Origin: Nonomuraea angiospora
GTDB taxonomy: Bacteria; Actinomycetota; Actinomycetes; Streptosporangiales; Streptosporangiaceae
Direction: 5' to 3'
NCBI RefSeq assembly: GCF_014873145.1
Contig: NZ_JADBEK010000001.1
Span: 5,456,001 to 5,520,000 of the forward strand
Length of the DNA: 64,000 bases
Positions 62,980 through 64,000 of the stretch are shown in pieces. Each line of letters begins with the position of its first letter. The first letter of the stretch is position 1. Below the pieces are notes generated by a model that worked only from the letters and a program-made list of their open reading frames with translations, did no database searches and had not been told where the DNA came from. Made by a program: the position numbers and the translations under genes.

Positions 62980-63066
62980 ATGTACAAGGAGTTCGCTGTC
63001 GAGGCCGTGATGTGGCTCGTTCCGGTCGCGGTGCTGATCGGGGTGGCACTCCTCGTCACCGCGTGA
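62980..63066 (+). CDS. Tiny membrane peptide (28 aa)
   Basis: ATG 62980 with TAGGAG 13 bp upstream. MYKEFAVEAVMWLVPVAVLI then GVALLVTA: a single transmembrane span covering most of the peptide. Too short for family recognition, but the ribosome site and uniform hydrophobicity support it. Confidence 0.5.
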   Translation: MYKEFAVEAVMWLVPVAVLIGVALLVTA

Positions 63067-63131
63067 GCCAGAGGCTCAGCCAGGGGTCGGCCCGGCCCCT
63101 GGCGGTCGCTCAGCGGTAGTACCTGTACGCC

Positions 63132-63521
63132 TTATCCCGCGGTGAACGGCGGGACGTCCCCGGGCTCGTTGAGCTCGGCGATGGCCAGCTCGGCCGTGCT
63201 GCGGATGTCGAAGAACTTGTCGAGCGCGGTGATCGCGAACAGGTGCTTGCACCGCCCGTTCAGCCCCGCCAGCAGCAGCCGGCCGCCCGAGGCGGTGACG
63301 GCCTTGTGCAGGTAGACCAGCACGGACAGGCCGGAGGAGTCGCAGACGCTGACCGCCTGCATGTCGATGACGAGCATCGGGGGCTGGGTGAGATCGAGCG
63401 CCTTGGTGACCCGGTCGCGGACCTCGGCGGCCGACCCGAAGTCGAAGTCCCCCGTCAGTCGCGCGATGACACAGGGTCCCTGGAGTCCGAGGCTTATCGA
63501 CAAGGCCTGCTCCGAAGTCAC
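63132..63521 (-). CDS. STAS-domain anti-sigma factor antagonist
   Basis: 129 residues. LTGDFDFGSAAEVRDRV, LVIDMQAVSVCDSSGLSVLV (the Ser-Ser-Gly site phosphorylated by an anti-sigma kinase) and GRLLLAGLNGRCKHLF are the SpoIIAA/STAS pattern. Unphosphorylated protein would bind and hold an anti-sigma factor so that sigma is freed. No partner kinase or sigma gene is next to it. It ends 14 bp before the gene-free edge to the phosphotriesterase gene on the same strand. Confidence 0.88.
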   Translation of the reverse strand: MTSEQALSISLGLQGPCVIARLTGDFDFGSAAEVRDRVTKALDLTQPPMLVIDMQAVSVCDSSGLSVLVYLHKAVTASGGRLLLAGLNGRCKHLFAITALDKFFDIRSTAELAIAELNEPGDVPPFTAG

Positions 63522-63562
63522 CCAGCTCCACCTACCTGCATTGCTTGACCGATCCGACTACT

Positions 63563-64000
63563 TTACGAGAAGTAGCGCTTCGGGTTGAACACCAGCATCT
63601 GCTCAATCTGCTCGTCGGTCACACCCGAGTCCCGCAGTGCGGCCAAGACATCATCGTGGATGTGATCGTAGCGCCAGTTCGGCGCGAGCGTTGAGCGGGC
63701 CTCCTCCCAGGCGCCGCCGAAGTAGTCCATGAAGCAGGCCGTGTCGTGGCTGAGGACCATACGATCGGCGTATCCGCGCCGGCAGAGCTGCGCGACCGTG
63801 GCCACCCGCTGCGCCGTCGGGTTGTACGGATCCAGCCCGAACCGGTCCATCCCCAGCGTCGCGCCCGTGTCGGCCAGGCGCATGAGGTAGTCGAGGTCGT
63901 TGCTGTCGCCCGCGTGCCCGACGACCACCTTCTCCAGGTCCACGCCCTCCTTGGCGAACAGGTCGAGCGCGATCAGGCCGCTCTGCGTGAAGGAGTTGGT
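63563..64000 (-). CDS. Phosphotriesterase-family hydrolase, N-terminus beyond window
   Basis: The frame continues to the window edge (SFTQSGLIALDLFAKEGVDL upstream of 63943), so 5' partial. KVVVGHAGDSNDLDYL supplies a metal-binding His, RFGLDPYNP a substrate-loop segment, RMVLSHDTACFMDYFGG the late His/Asp, and the end NPKRYFS is typical. Family members are lactonases, phosphotriesterases or amide hydrolases of the TIM-barrel PTE superfamily. Confidence 0.85.
   Translation of the reverse strand, partial: TNSFTQSGLIALDLFAKEGVDLEKVVVGHAGDSNDLDYLMRLADTGATLGMDRFGLDPYNPTAQRVATVAQLCRRGYADRMVLSHDTACFMDYFGGAWEEARSTLAPNWRYDHIHDDVLAALRDSGVTDEQIEQMLVFNPKRYFS

Overview
The window is high-GC DNA with GTG/TTG starts, tightly packed operons and typical actinomycete families: a partial conservon, a NIT-domain sensor kinase, Tex, CobD/CbiB, DUF4326, and a Xis-Int pair at a tRNA-Arg. 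I infer a filamentous actinobacterium, probably Streptosporangiales (Nonomuraea-like). The taxon is inferred, not shown. The window splits near 31.3 kb into an accessory island on the left and ordinary chromosome on the right.

1-31.3 kb is a defence island behind a tRNA-Arg(TCT) gene. It starts inside a type III restriction-modification operon (mod, res), followed by an EVE/PUA-like reader protein and a ScoMcrA-like sulfur-binding/SRA/HNH restriction enzyme. Next come a HIT protein, a GIY-YIG nuclease, a beheaded PIN remnant and a PIN-Mrr fusion nuclease. The most striking unit is the minus-strand operon herA - nurA - D12-class adenine methyltransferase (15906 to 11231), a translocase/nuclease/methylase set that reads like an undescribed restriction-type defence system. 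An IS5-like element, itself split by an IS1182-family element with a clean 6-bp target duplication, separates it from a second unit. That unit holds a 1469-residue GHKL (sacsin-like) ATPase with a C-terminal DUF3883 nuclease-like domain, a translationally coupled 49-codon ORF, and the orphaned PD-(D/E)XK tail of what was probably a helicase-nuclease. The island closes with an excisionase, an integrase gene broken by one amber codon, and a 44-bp copy of the tRNA-Arg 3' half. A second small element with its own integrase fragment lies between that copy and the intact tRNA, so two elements are stacked at one attachment site.

31.3-40 kb: a gene-poor, repeat-rich stretch, then a phosphotransferase-fold gene overlapping cobD, a small membrane protein, exonuclease III, an M43-type metalloprotease, DUF4326, a permuted papain-like hydrolase, and an orphan peptide-binding lipoprotein. 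40-44.4 kb: a partial conservon (kinase plus DUF742, with no roadblock or GTPase gene) and a divergent MFS/MarR pair with repeated operator half-sites.

44.4-54.3 kb: a seven-gene minus-strand operon (DUF917, hydantoinase-like protein, binding protein, two permeases, two ATPases), apparently for uptake and opening of a cyclic amide or peptide-like compound. An RpiB-like protein and a cytosine-deaminase-like amidohydrolase lie divergently. 54.3-64 kb: Tex with a long Gly/Arg/Asp-rich tail, a hypothetical protein, a decayed NmrA-like fragment with 18-bp repeats, a 95-bp tandem array that copies the end of a TetR gene, TetR itself, a saccharopine-dehydrogenase-like oxidoreductase, a divergent IlvD/Edd dehydratase, a 28-residue membrane peptide, a STAS anti-sigma antagonist, and the end of a phosphotriesterase-family gene running off the window.
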